In this document: piece by piece, positions 34,561 through 43,743 of the stretch
Position numbering within the stretch: position 1 is the stretch's first letter
Layout of the letters: each line of letters begins with the position of its first letter
Assembly (NCBI RefSeq): GCF_001705235.1
Contig: NZ_MCGV01000001.1
Location: forward strand, 1,798,001 to 1,862,000
DNA from: Clostridium pasteurianum
Lineage (GTDB): Bacteria > Bacillota > Clostridia > Clostridiales > Clostridiaceae
Direction: 5' to 3'
DNA: 64,000 bases
Notes under the pieces: generated by a model
Seen by the model: only the letters and a program-made list of their open reading frames with translations
Databases searched by the model: none
Told to the model about the DNA's origin: nothing
Position numbers and translations under genes: made by a program

Positions 34561-36105
34561 ATGAAAGAGAAAATAAAATTAAGAAATATACTTGGTTATT
34601 CAAGTATAAACTTTCTAGGCAGTGGTGCTCAAGGTCTAATGTCAGCATGGTTATTATTCTTTTATACTACTGTTTGTGGAATTAGTCCAGTAAAGGCAGC
34701 TTCTATTTTCGCAATTGCAAGACTTATAGATGCTGTTGGAAATCCAGTCTTAGGTTTTATAAGTGACAGCTTAGGTCAAACAAGTTTTGGTAGAAAATTT
34801 GGTAGAAGAAAACCAATAATCGCCATTGGAATAATCGGTATAGCTATTATATTTCCTTGCTTATGGATATCAAGGAAAACATTTACTTATTACTTTGTTG
34901 TTAATATGATATATGAAGTATCTTACACATTAATATTCGTACCTGGAACAACTCTTCCTGCTGAAATGACACAGGATGCTGGTGAAAAAGCAAAACTTAT
35001 AGGTGGCAAACAATACTGTGGTACTATAGCTGGTTTTATCTCAGGTCTATTAACTGCTTATATCTTCGCAACTTATGGCAAAACTTCAGCTAAATCCTTC
35101 TTATATATAGGACTTGCTTGGGGTGCCATAAACACTGTAGCTTTATTATTCTTCATATTTAATGTATATGAAAGAGATCCTGAAACAGTTGTTTACGAAG
35201 ATTCTGCTAATTCCCTTGGTGAAGTTTTTAAAAAGCTTGGAGTTGATTTAATTTCATGTATGAGAAATAAAGCTTTTAGACTTCATAGTACAATGTGGTT
35301 CTTAGGAAGTGTTTATAAACAACTTGCAGGAGGAGTTCTTACTTTCTTTGCAATCTATGTTTTAAGCTTAACAACTGTTAACGTATCAGCCGTAAATAGT
35401 GTTTCTTCAGGAATTTCACTTGTAGCCGTATTTGTATATATATTACTTGCTTATAAATTTGGTGGCCCTAAAACTTTTAAATTAGGTATTGTAATAATCT
35501 TTGCTTCACTGTTGGGTTATGTATACCTTGTATTTACAGGACATAATTCATTGACATTAACTTTATTTACAATATTCTCTATCATTAATATCGTTGGTAA
35601 AGCTGCTGTTGACTATGTACCAACTTATCAAATGGGTTTCATTGCAGATATCGATGAAGCAATTACATTAAAGAGAAGAGAAGGTATCTACAACGGAATT
35701 AATGGTTTATTTGGAAAACTTGCAACTTCAATAGAATCTATGGTACTTGGAATTGGATTATCTGCTTTCGGTTTCATAAGCACAAGTGCAAAAGCAAAGC
35801 ACTTCCCTAAGCAGCCTGCTAGCGCAATAACTGGTATTTCCGTAGTTACAATTGTATTTCCAATAGTATTACTTACAATAACTTGGATTGCTGCTTCAAG
35901 ATTTAAACTTACAAAAGAAACTCACAAAGCTTTAGTAGATGAAGTAGAAAGAATTAAAGCTGGTGGTTCAAAAGCTGATGTAACTCCAGAAGCAAAAGAA
36001 GCTGTTGAAGCATTAACAGGTTGGGATTATGATAAATGTTTCGGAAATAATAACGTTGCATATGTAAACAAGTCCGCTTCAGCTGGAACTAACGCTAATA
36101 TTTAA
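34561..36105 (+). CDS. GPH-family sugar:cation symporter, second copy
   Basis: 514 aa, 12 predicted membrane segments, clear paralogue of the transporter at 29035 along its whole length (IGYSSINFLGSGAQGLMSAW, GRKFGRRKPIIAIG, YQMGFIADIDEAITLKRREGIYNGIN; tail TGWDYDKCFG). The duplication suggests two related substrates, for example unsaturated rhamnogalacturonan disaccharide and oligogalacturonide. It lies 173 bp after GH105 with GGGGG as ribosome binding site. No copy of the GTTAACGTTAAC box precedes it, so it probably reads through from the GH105 promoter. A strong hairpin follows. Confidence 0.88.
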   Translation: MKEKIKLRNILGYSSINFLGSGAQGLMSAWLLFFYTTVCGISPVKAASIFAIARLIDAVGNPVLGFISDSLGQTSFGRKFGRRKPIIAIGIIGIAIIFPCLWISRKTFTYYFVVNMIYEVSYTLIFVPGTTLPAEMTQDAGEKAKLIGGKQYCGTIAGFISGLLTAYIFATYGKTSAKSFLYIGLAWGAINTVALLFFIFNVYERDPETVVYEDSANSLGEVFKKLGVDLISCMRNKAFRLHSTMWFLGSVYKQLAGGVLTFFAIYVLSLTTVNVSAVNSVSSGISLVAVFVYILLAYKFGGPKTFKLGIVIIFASLLGYVYLVFTGHNSLTLTLFTIFSIINIVGKAAVDYVPTYQMGFIADIDEAITLKRREGIYNGINGLFGKLATSIESMVLGIGLSAFGFISTSAKAKHFPKQPASAITGISVVTIVFPIVLLTITWIAASRFKLTKETHKALVDEVERIKAGGSKADVTPEAKEAVEALTGWDYDKCFGNNNVAYVNKSASAGTNANI

Positions 36106-36148
36106 ATAATTTAACTAATATAAATAAATTGTTACCATACATCTAAAC

Positions 36149-36204
36149 GTCATATGGGGTTTTTGCAAATGTAATACATACACTTGCCAAAAACCCTATA
36201 TGAC
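36149..36204 (+). terminator. long intercistronic hairpin (partial terminator?)
   Basis: 17-bp stem GTCATATGGGGTTTTTG/CAAAAACCCTATATGAC with one mismatch, 22-nt loop, 43 bp past the transporter stop. Only three T follow, so it may be an mRNA-stabilising or partial-termination element rather than a full stop. Confidence 0.55.
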
Positions 36205-36260
36205 TTTACATATATAATGAATAATACCCACAATATTAATAAATCTGGAGGCGAAGTTTA

Positions 36261-36902
36261 ATGAATAAAATAGTAAAATGGAAAAATTTATGTAAAGCAA
36301 GAAAAATAACCGAAGTATTAAATAAAAAGCACTTTAAGGCATGTTATGTAGAAACTCTTGAAGAAGCTAAGACTAAACTCATATCAATGATTAAAGAGGG
36401 TTCAAGTGTCGCAATTGGAGGTTCTACTACACTAAGCGACATGGGTATGGTAGATGTCTTAAGAAATGGCAACTATAAATTCTTTGACAGATATCAAGAC
36501 CTTCCTTTTGATCCTGATATAGTTGAAATAGAAAGACAATCTTTACTCGCAGATTACTTAATCACTGGAACTAATGCAATAACTAAAAACGGTGAGCTAG
36601 TAAACACAGATTGCACAGGTAATAGAGTAGCTGCAATGATCTTTGGACCTAAAAATGTTATAATCGTGGCTGGAGTAAATAAAATCGTAGATAATATAGA
36701 TGCAGCCTTTAAGAGAATTCGTGAAATTGCGCCAATGAATTCAAAGAGAATTGGTCATGAAACTCCATGTGTTCAAACTGGTTTTTGTGAAAACTGTGAT
36801 TGCAAAAAAAGAATCTGTAACTACACAACAATTATTCATGACGGAATAAAATTTGAAGGAAGAATAAAAATCATAATAGTAGCTGATGAACTTGGATACT
36901 AA
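36261..36902 (+). CDS. LUD-domain protein (LutC/YkgG-like)
   Basis: 213 aa, LUD (DUF162) domain: VAIGGSTTLSDMGMVDVLR, DYLITGTNAITKNGELVNTDCTGNR, FGPKNVIIVAGVNKIV. Near residues 177-187 there is a Cys cluster CENCDCKKRIC that could bind metal or an iron-sulfur cluster. Family members take part in L-lactate oxidation (LutC) but many stand-alone clostridial copies have unknown roles. Its place between a uronide transporter and GH28 is unusual; a function in disposal of lactate or lactaldehyde from rhamnose is possible but inferred. GGAGGCG precedes the ATG. Confidence 0.83.
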   Translation: MNKIVKWKNLCKARKITEVLNKKHFKACYVETLEEAKTKLISMIKEGSSVAIGGSTTLSDMGMVDVLRNGNYKFFDRYQDLPFDPDIVEIERQSLLADYLITGTNAITKNGELVNTDCTGNRVAAMIFGPKNVIIVAGVNKIVDNIDAAFKRIREIAPMNSKRIGHETPCVQTGFCENCDCKKRICNYTTIIHDGIKFEGRIKIIIVADELGY

Positions 36903-36934
36903 TTAAACTTAAAGATGAATGGAGGATGGATAAC

Positions 36935-38476
36935 ATGAATTTTAATTTAATCGCAACAACTTCTACGTCTGCTTCATTTGAAATAGAAAACGACGAATGC
37001 TTTTACTTAAAAAATAAGGCTAATGTATATATTAATAATAAAAAAGTTTTAGAAGCCTCACAAAATGTATTTACTATGAATGACTTAAAACCAGACACAA
37101 GTTACGATATATTTGTAGAAGATACTGAAACTAAGTGTAAAAGTCCTATCGTAAACATACAAACAGAACATGAATCTGCTTGTATAAACATCTTAGATTT
37201 TGGTGCTGTAGGCGATGGAAAAATCGTCAACACTGCTTTTATACAAACTGCTATAAATATATGTCCTGATTTTGGACGAGTTGTTATTCCAGAAGGAACT
37301 TACTTAACAGGCCCTTTATTTCTTAAAAATAATATAACTATAGAGCTTAAAGAAGGCGCTGTACTTCTAGGATTAAAAGACCGAAAAGATTACCCTATAT
37401 TAAAAGCAAATATTACTATTAATAATAAAGACTTTTACCTTGGCTCATGGGAAGGCAATGAAGCTGACTCATTTGCAAGCTTAATTACAGGCATTAAAGT
37501 TCAAAATGTAAATATAATTGGAAAAGGAACTTTAGATGGAAATGCAGATACTACTACATGGTGGTTTAAGGCTAAAGAAAAGAGAATAGCCTGGAGACCA
37601 AGAACTTTATTCCTTAATGCATGTAAAAATGTTACAATTGAAGGCATAACTCTTAAAAATTCTCCTTCATGGACAATCCATCCTTTAATGTCTAGTGACT
37701 TAAAATTCGTAAACTTAAGTATACAGAATCCATTTGATGCACCAAACACCGATGCACTAGATCCTGAATCATGTAAAAATGTTCTTATTTTAGGTAACAC
37801 ATTCTCAGTTGGAGATGACTGCATAGCAATAAAATCCGGCAAGATAGACATAAGCAAAAAAAATCCAGTTTCCTCTGAAAATATTCATATAAGAAACTGC
37901 AACATGCAATTTGGTCATGGCGCTGTAGTACTAGGAAGCGAAATGTCATCCGGTATAAAATCAATATTTATAGAAAAATGCATATTTAATTCTACTGATA
38001 GAGGTCTTAGAGTAAAAACAAGACGTGGTAGAGGTTCTAAAGGCATTATAGATGAAATCCATATGAAAAATATAAAAATGAATAAAGTAATGACCCCATT
38101 TGCAATTAACTCTTTCTACTACTGCGATGCAGACGGAAAGACAGAATATGTATGGAGTAAAGAAAAACTTCCTGTTGATGATAGAACACCTTACATCGGA
38201 AGTATCTACGCTGAAGATATTACCTGTACTAATGCCAAAGTCTGTGCTGCTTTTATGTACGGTCTTCCAGAGCAGAAAATCGGCAAAGTTCAAATGAAGA
38301 ATGTATCTGTAGACTTTGATAAAAATGCTGAGGAAGGTTATCCTGATATGATGAGTTTCCTTGAACCAATGAAGAGAAGCGGCATGTATTTTAACAACAT
38401 AAAAACCCTTAATCTTGAAAATGTTACTGTAAAAAATGCCTTAACAGATGAATTTACCAAATTAAATATTGGCTAA
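36935..38476 (+). CDS. GH28 polygalacturonase/exo-galacturonosidase
   Basis: 513 aa from the ATG of MNFNLIATTST; GGAGG lies 9 bp upstream. N-terminal ~90 aa fibronectin-III-like domain (ASFEIENDE..PDTSYDIFVEDTE), then a right-handed beta-helix. GH28 catalytic residues are complete: D273 (NTD), D294/D295 (GDDC), H328 (FGHGAV), R359-x-K361. The fnIII plus helix layout is that of exo-polygalacturonases. There is no signal peptide, so it should trim saturated oligogalacturonides or rhamnogalacturonan fragments inside the cell. Last gene of the operon, 32 bp after the LUD gene and followed by a strong terminator. Confidence 0.9.
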   Translation: MNFNLIATTSTSASFEIENDECFYLKNKANVYINNKKVLEASQNVFTMNDLKPDTSYDIFVEDTETKCKSPIVNIQTEHESACINILDFGAVGDGKIVNTAFIQTAINICPDFGRVVIPEGTYLTGPLFLKNNITIELKEGAVLLGLKDRKDYPILKANITINNKDFYLGSWEGNEADSFASLITGIKVQNVNIIGKGTLDGNADTTTWWFKAKEKRIAWRPRTLFLNACKNVTIEGITLKNSPSWTIHPLMSSDLKFVNLSIQNPFDAPNTDALDPESCKNVLILGNTFSVGDDCIAIKSGKIDISKKNPVSSENIHIRNCNMQFGHGAVVLGSEMSSGIKSIFIEKCIFNSTDRGLRVKTRRGRGSKGIIDEIHMKNIKMNKVMTPFAINSFYYCDADGKTEYVWSKEKLPVDDRTPYIGSIYAEDITCTNAKVCAAFMYGLPEQKIGKVQMKNVSVDFDKNAEEGYPDMMSFLEPMKRSGMYFNNIKTLNLENVTVKNALTDEFTKLNIG

Positions 38477-38539
38477 ACATCTAGACAACCTAATAAATAA
38501 TTTATACGCAAAATTCAGTTCACTCTTTTTATATATAGT

Positions 38540-38579
38540 AAAACTGTGCTATTTAATATATTTCATAGCACAGTTTTTT
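38540..38579 (+). terminator. strong rho-independent terminator of the GH28 operon
   Basis: 13-bp stem AAAACTGTGCTAT/ATAGCACAGTTTT with a 12-nt loop, followed by further T residues; 64 bp past the GH28 stop. Confidence 0.92.
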
Positions 38580-38710
38580 ACATTTCACATAGTTTTCACA
38601 TAACAATTTGATAATAAAACAATAATTTATCTTTACTATATAAGCATAGAATAGATTATCAATACTAAATAACTACAATTTTATATGTTATTAAATGGAG
38701 GTTGTCTAAC

Positions 38711-40348
38711 GTGAATACTATGCAAAAAAATGCCATTAAAATAATCATATCTTTTATAATATTTGTTTTATCAATTGTATGCATTTACTCTTTAGCTACA
38801 TACAAAAACAATACTACTAGTTTAAATATGACTGGTAGTACTTTTAATAAAAACAGACCTAACTTTTCACCTAATTATAAGCCTAACAGAAGTGCTAATA
38901 AGGCTGTGCCTAATATGAAACAAAGTAGTTCTAATAAAAAATCGCCAAATAACGGTTTTAGAAATGTGAAAAATTCATTCAAGGGTCAAATGCCCAACAG
39001 TGGCGGAATGGGCATGCCAAATAGCATGAGTTCAAGCTCAAATACAAACTATTCTCATGTAATATTAGCTTATGCTTTAGCATTCTTTGTACTAATTATT
39101 GCAGCATATTTAATCTTAATCCGTAAAAAGATAAAAATAAGTAATGAAAATCGCGGCTTTATCATCATTGGAGTTTTGATAATCGGTTTACTATTTAGAA
39201 TTAAAGCTGGACTCAATATAACAGGTTACTCTATGGACTTAAATTTATATCAAAATTGGGCTTCTTCAGCAGCCAAAAATTTGTTAACTATATATAATAG
39301 CGACAGCACTGTAGATTATCCTCCTGTATATCTTTATGTTCTATTTATAGTTGGCAAACTAGCATCTTTATCATTTATGAGTAAGTACTATGTACTTCTG
39401 CTTAAACTTCCATCTATATTGGTAGACATAGCATCAGCTTACTTTATATACAAAATATCTAAAAAGTATTTCTCTTTTGAAGTAAGCGGATTACTATCAA
39501 TTTTTTACTTATTTAATCCAGCAGTATTAATTGATTCAACTATATGGGGCCAGGCAGATTCGTTTTTTACACTTTTAATTATTTTAGCTGTATACTTTTT
39601 ATCTGAAGATAGGATTATACAGTCCTCTGTTTTCTTTGCTATATCAGTGCTTATGAAGCCTCAGGGAATAATATTTCTTCCACTACTTCTATTCTGGTAC
39701 ATAAAGCAAAAAAATTTAAAGAGCTTCTTAAAATCAGCTGCCTCAGGAATAATTACAGCTTTAATAATAATCGCTCCATTTTCAATAGCACAGGGCAGCA
39801 TCACCTGGATTTTCAATCTCTATATGAAAGAAGTTTCAGAATACCCTTATGCTTCTGATAACGCTTTTAACTTCTACAATTTAATAGGAGCAAATAAATT
39901 AAAGGACTCAACAACACTGTTTTTATTTAGCTACCATACCTGGGGAATGATTTTCATTGTTCTTATAACGATTCTTTCAGGCATACTGTACTTTAAGAGC
40001 AAAAATAGATACACTATAATTTTAGCTGCTTTTATCCAAATAACTGGTGTTTTTGTATTCTCAGTTGGAATGCATGAAAGATACATGTTTACAGCTGTTT
40101 TTGCCAGCATATTATCATTTATATACCTTAAAGACAAGAGACTTTTAATTTTGTCAGTAATCTTAAGTATTACAAACTATTTAAACATGCATATAGTACT
40201 ATTTAGTAGAGCTTTATCACTTGGAACTGGTTCAAATACCTTTATAATTACAACAATAATATCTCTTTTAAATGTAATAGCATTTATCTATCTCGTAAAA
40301 GTTTCAATAGACATATGTATAAAAAACAAAAAATTCATCGACCTTTAA
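38711..40348 (+). CDS. membrane glycosyltransferase (GT39/mannosyltransferase-like)
   Basis: 545 aa from the GTG of VNTMQKNAIKII, chosen from GGAGG 9 bp upstream (an ATG three codons on is possible). TM1 at about 10-30; residues 35-115 are an Asn/Ser/Pro/Met-rich outside segment of low complexity; then ten or more TMs with the GT-C type pattern: an early acidic loop GYSMDLNLYQNW (catalytic Asp candidate), STVDYPPVYLYV, and DSTIWGQADSFFTLLI. This is the fold of Dol-P-mannose-type and ArnT-like enzymes. It would add a sugar from a lipid carrier to a protein or cell-wall polymer outside the membrane. Substrate unknown. Confidence 0.8.
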   Translation: MNTMQKNAIKIIISFIIFVLSIVCIYSLATYKNNTTSLNMTGSTFNKNRPNFSPNYKPNRSANKAVPNMKQSSSNKKSPNNGFRNVKNSFKGQMPNSGGMGMPNSMSSSSNTNYSHVILAYALAFFVLIIAAYLILIRKKIKISNENRGFIIIGVLIIGLLFRIKAGLNITGYSMDLNLYQNWASSAAKNLLTIYNSDSTVDYPPVYLYVLFIVGKLASLSFMSKYYVLLLKLPSILVDIASAYFIYKISKKYFSFEVSGLLSIFYLFNPAVLIDSTIWGQADSFFTLLIILAVYFLSEDRIIQSSVFFAISVLMKPQGIIFLPLLLFWYIKQKNLKSFLKSAASGIITALIIIAPFSIAQGSITWIFNLYMKEVSEYPYASDNAFNFYNLIGANKLKDSTTLFLFSYHTWGMIFIVLITILSGILYFKSKNRYTIILAAFIQITGVFVFSVGMHERYMFTAVFASILSFIYLKDKRLLILSVILSITNYLNMHIVLFSRALSLGTGSNTFIITTIISLLNVIAFIYLVKVSIDICIKNKKFIDL

Positions 40349-40382
40349 GGAGTTTGTATACTCCTTAAGATCGACAAATTTT
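40330..40382. terminator. bidirectional terminator between convergent genes
   Basis: Stem AAAATTcaTCGAcCTTtAAGGAG pairing with CTCCTTAAGaTCGAcaAATTTT, loop about 8 nt, between the glycosyltransferase stop (40348, inside the stem) and the stop at 40400. A/T tracts lie on both sides. Confidence 0.8.
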
Positions 40383-40399
40383 AATAAAAACTTTTTATG

Positions 40400-42553
40400 T
40401 TATTCAGCATCAAAATCTTCTATCGCTGTAAATGGAATAAAACTCCTCTTTTCTGGTGATGATTCAGTTGCTGGAATAGTAAATGTGTAATATGATTTTT
40501 TTGTTTCATTATTTGATCTAGCATCATACCAGCTTAAAAAATCATTGAATACATCTTCTGAAATTTTAAATTGCTTTGATGTATTATTAGTCATATTTAT
40601 TGTAAGCATTACTGTTTTAACTTCTACACTTTCTACATTTACTGTACATGATGCACTTGCATTACTTCCATCCTGAAGCACTGCTGTTATTACAGCTGTT
40701 CCTGCCTTTAATGCTGTTACTTTACCATTTGCATCCACACTTGCCACACTAGAATCACTTGAACTCCACTTTATTCCCTGACTTGCCGCATCCTTTGGAG
40801 TAGTCTCAGCTGTTAAAGTATCTGACCCACCTACTGCCAATGAATCTACTAGTTTATTTAAAGTTATTGTTGAAGTTGGAGCCTTATCACTTACTGTTAT
40901 CTGGCACGAATTGCTTAAGTTACCATCCTGAAGTGATACTGTTATTATTGCTGTTCCTGCTTTTAATGCTGTTATTTTGCCATTTGCATCTACGCTTACT
41001 ACACTAGAATCACTTGAAAACCACTCCACCGATTTATCTGTTACATTTTCAGGAGTAATTGTCGGTATTAAATTAAATGTTTGTCCAACTGTTAAAGAAT
41101 ATGTGCTTACATTTAGATTAATTCCAGTTGGTATTGGTCCAACAGTTACTTTTTCCGTAGCAATGTCACTTGAATTTCCTGCATTATCAATAGTTTTAGC
41201 ATTTATAGTATATGTGCCCTCTTCCAATGTAACAGGATGAGCATACTTAATCCAATCCCCACCGTTTATCTGATAATCAGTTTCTTTTACGCCTGACTCA
41301 AAATCACTTCCGTCGGCAATAGTTAGCATTTCTTTGTCTACAGTAATGGTTGGCTTACTTGGTCCCGTTGTATCTACAGGTGCACCACTTCCTGTTAAAG
41401 TCTGTTCCCATGACAACTTATACTTTTTAGAGCCATCTCCTAATTGTCCATTATAATTACAACCACAAGCCCAAAGTGTACCATCTGCTTTCAATGCCAA
41501 TGAATGATCATTACCGCAAGCAACTTTTGAAAATCCAATTCCAACTTGCGTCCATATAGACTTACCATCTGTAGAGCCATCACCTAATTCTCCGTAATGA
41601 TTTGTCCCACAGCTCCACAAAGTACCATCTGTTTTTACAGCCAATGAATGAGTATCACCAATAGAAATTTCTGAAAAACCTGAACCTATTTGTTCCCATG
41701 ATATTCTATTGCTTGATTCTCCATTGCTCTTGCCATCTCCTAATTCTCCATCTCCATTAAATCCACAGCCCCAAAGGCTTCCATCTGTTTTTATTCCAAG
41801 TGAACTATAGTATCCAGCCACAATTTTAGTGAAGCCTGAGCCTACCTGCTCCCATGATGTTTCATTTATGGTACTACCGTCACCTAATTCTCCATAGTTA
41901 TTAAATCCACAGGCCCACAAAGTACCATCTGTCTTTAGAGCTAATGAATGAGCTTCACCACAAGAAATTTTTGAAAATCCAGAACCTACCTGTTCCCACG
42001 ATGTTTTATAAGTTTTACTTCCATCGCCTAATTCTCCGTCTGAATTAAATCCACAAGCCCAAAGAGTGCCATCTGCCTTTAATGCCAGTGAATGATTACC
42101 TTTAGAATCAACATCTGAAAATCCTGTTCCCACTTGCTCCCATGATGTCTTACAATCTGTGGTTCCATCTCCTAGTTCTCCCCAGTGATTAGCTCCACAA
42201 GCCCAAAGTGTACCATCTGCCTTTAGTGCTATCGTGTCATATCTACTAGAAGAAACTTTAATAAATCCAGAGCCTAACTGTTCCCATGATGCTTTATCAA
42301 TCTTAGTGCCATCACCTAGCTGCCCATAATCATTACGTCCGCATCCCCAAAGACTTCCGTCTGCCTTTACAACAAAAGATCCTCCTCCAGCAGACATATT
42401 ATTTATGGTGTTTTCAGCAGCATAAACTTTAAGGTTGTCCTTTAAAGAAACATGACCATCTTTATTTATGCTTAAATTAGGAGCTGTTACTCCAATGCCT
42501 AAACCAATAGCAGCAATAAGTACATTCATAAATACTTGTTTAATCCTATTCAT
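40400..42553 (-). CDS. secreted RCC1-propeller and Big2-domain surface protein
   Basis: 717 aa from the ATG of MNRIKQVFMNV (GGAGG upstream). Signal peptide with no lipobox, cleavage near 45-50 (VYAAENT). Seven RCC1-type repeats of about 47 aa (about 50-395; consensus SLALKADGTLWACG..GELGDGS..SWEQVGSGFSK) give a full seven-bladed propeller. Next comes an Ig-like domain (about 400-475, YQINGGDWIKYAHPVTL), two Big2 domains (about 478-560 and 563-645; SSDSSVxSVDANGKxTALKAGTA) and a ~70-aa C-terminal domain. There is no LPXTG sortase signal or SLH domain. Likely a secreted or wall-associated binding protein. Monocistronic. Confidence 0.9.
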   Translation of the reverse strand: MNRIKQVFMNVLIAAIGLGIGVTAPNLSINKDGHVSLKDNLKVYAAENTINNMSAGGGSFVVKADGSLWGCGRNDYGQLGDGTKIDKASWEQLGSGFIKVSSSRYDTIALKADGTLWACGANHWGELGDGTTDCKTSWEQVGTGFSDVDSKGNHSLALKADGTLWACGFNSDGELGDGSKTYKTSWEQVGSGFSKISCGEAHSLALKTDGTLWACGFNNYGELGDGSTINETSWEQVGSGFTKIVAGYYSSLGIKTDGSLWGCGFNGDGELGDGKSNGESSNRISWEQIGSGFSEISIGDTHSLAVKTDGTLWSCGTNHYGELGDGSTDGKSIWTQVGIGFSKVACGNDHSLALKADGTLWACGCNYNGQLGDGSKKYKLSWEQTLTGSGAPVDTTGPSKPTITVDKEMLTIADGSDFESGVKETDYQINGGDWIKYAHPVTLEEGTYTINAKTIDNAGNSSDIATEKVTVGPIPTGINLNVSTYSLTVGQTFNLIPTITPENVTDKSVEWFSSDSSVVSVDANGKITALKAGTAIITVSLQDGNLSNSCQITVSDKAPTSTITLNKLVDSLAVGGSDTLTAETTPKDAASQGIKWSSSDSSVASVDANGKVTALKAGTAVITAVLQDGSNASASCTVNVESVEVKTVMLTINMTNNTSKQFKISEDVFNDFLSWYDARSNNETKKSYYTFTIPATESSPEKRSFIPFTAIEDFDAE

Positions 42554-42691
42554 AATTTCCTCCATGTTTTATTAATTTTAAATATTACAATTATAGTTAT
42601 CGTTATATATTTTTGTAATATTATATACTAAATTACAAAAGTTCTATGAATATGTACAAATATTCTGTCAACTATTTTTTAGGCAAAATAA

Positions 42692-42717
42692 AAGAGCACA
42701 TTCACTGCCATGCTCTT
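42692..42717 (-). terminator. terminator after the DUF1284 gene
   Basis: 7-bp stem AAGAGCA/TGCTCTT with a 12-nt loop; followed on the minus strand by TTTATTTT; 25 bp past the stop at 42743. Confidence 0.75.
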
Positions 42718-42742
42718 CTTGTTATAAACATTTTAAATAATA

Positions 42743-43138
42743 CTATGCTCCTAAAAACCATAAACATTTCTTATGCCACGAACATTCCCCGCAAACATCC
42801 TGTGCCTCTTTTTTATTTTTTAGTCTTTTATTCACCATATCAATTAACTCACCTGTACAAATTTCTTTCCCTGCTTGTAAGTTTAATTTCTCTAAAACCT
42901 TTTTATCTATAGTATGTACTTTATCAGAATCTTTACATTTCCCATTTGCATTTCTAGGACATGCTCTACAAATATCATCACATTCATCAACCAATACTAT
43001 ATTAGAGCCTTCATTTTTCTTTAAGTATTCTACTACCTCCGTCATGTTTTTTACAAAATCATCACTATATCCATATCCCTGAAATCCCTGCATACACAAA
43101 AAATGATGTGCTCTTAATCTTAATTTTGCTTTGCACAT
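42743..43138 (-). CDS. DUF1284 cysteine-rich protein
   Basis: 131 aa, DUF1284 family: N-terminal LRLRAHHFLCMQGFQGYGYS, middle ECDDICRACPRNANGKC and C-terminal CGECSWHKKCLWF. Nine or so cysteines in C-x3-C-x2-C and C-x2-C-x5-C patterns suggest an iron-sulfur cluster or zinc. Its function is unknown. Monocistronic, GGAGGC before the ATG, with its own terminator. Its upstream region (43139-43348) has no recognisable gene; it runs into the trailer side of the CRISPR block. Confidence 0.85.
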   Translation of the reverse strand: MCKAKLRLRAHHFLCMQGFQGYGYSDDFVKNMTEVVEYLKKNEGSNIVLVDECDDICRACPRNANGKCKDSDKVHTIDKKVLEKLNLQAGKEICTGELIDMVNKRLKNKKEAQDVCGECSWHKKCLWFLGA

Positions 43139-43348
43139 ACTTTGCCTCCTAACTATTATCTTGTTAATTCTATATAAATTATCATACTCGGTGTTTGAGC
43201 GAAGCTCATTATCCTTCTTTACTAAATACAGTATATCTTTAAATTCAAGCCCATTAATTTAATATCGGCTATCATATAATATATCCAAACCTCGTATATG
43301 ATAATTATCCTTCTTAACTTCATATGGTCAATCTCTTAATCTACGTCA

Positions 43349-43509
43349 CTTTCAACCCTTATAGGTACTCTAAAAACTTACATTAGATAATAATTATAAT
43401 TCAGCAAAGTTTAGTTTCAATTCCTTATAGGTATTCTAAAACCTAAAATTATTATTAAGTTGTTTCCTATATAAGACATCGTTTCAATCCCTTATAGTTA
43501 TTCTAAAAC
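43349..43509 (-). CRISPR. mini CRISPR array A: three 29-nt repeats, two spacers
   Basis: Repeats at 43349-43377, 43414-43442 and 43481-43509; spacers of 36 nt (43378-43413) and 38 nt (43443-43480). Read on the minus strand, the repeat begins GTTTTAGAATAAC and ends ATTGAAAC, the type I-B/III-like 3' handle seen in clostridia. The repeat at 43349 is degenerate (an internal deletion, an insertion and substitutions), as expected for the end far from the leader; the leader-side repeat matches that of locus B except for its final base. No cas operon adjoins; a lone cas6 gene lies at 60506. Spacer targets are not determined. Confidence 0.85.
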
Positions 43510-43664
43510 CCCATCAACTATACAATACTCCTACCTTCAGCAAAAAGTCAACATTTTCCAAAACTTGCTTCACTTTATTAAAAATCAATCTTAACCCGCT
43601 ATATTAAGCCAAACCTAAAAATCGTCGACCCCCCGTGTTTTTACACTACTAAAGGTGGACGACT
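43510..43664 (-). promoter_or_regulatory. CRISPR leader A
   Basis: About 155 bp directly upstream (minus-strand sense) of the first repeat and nearly duplicated at 47652-47808. It carries TTGACT (43546-43551), 18 nt, TATTGT (43522-43527), a promoter pointing into the array, and a hairpin TCGTCGACC/GGTGGACGA at its far end with a C-run. Confidence 0.75.
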
Positions 43665-43743
43665 CTTTTCAATTCTTTTGTATATGGCTCTATTAAAGTT
43701 TTACATTAATATCTAGTTAAATATATCAACCTAAAACTATTGT

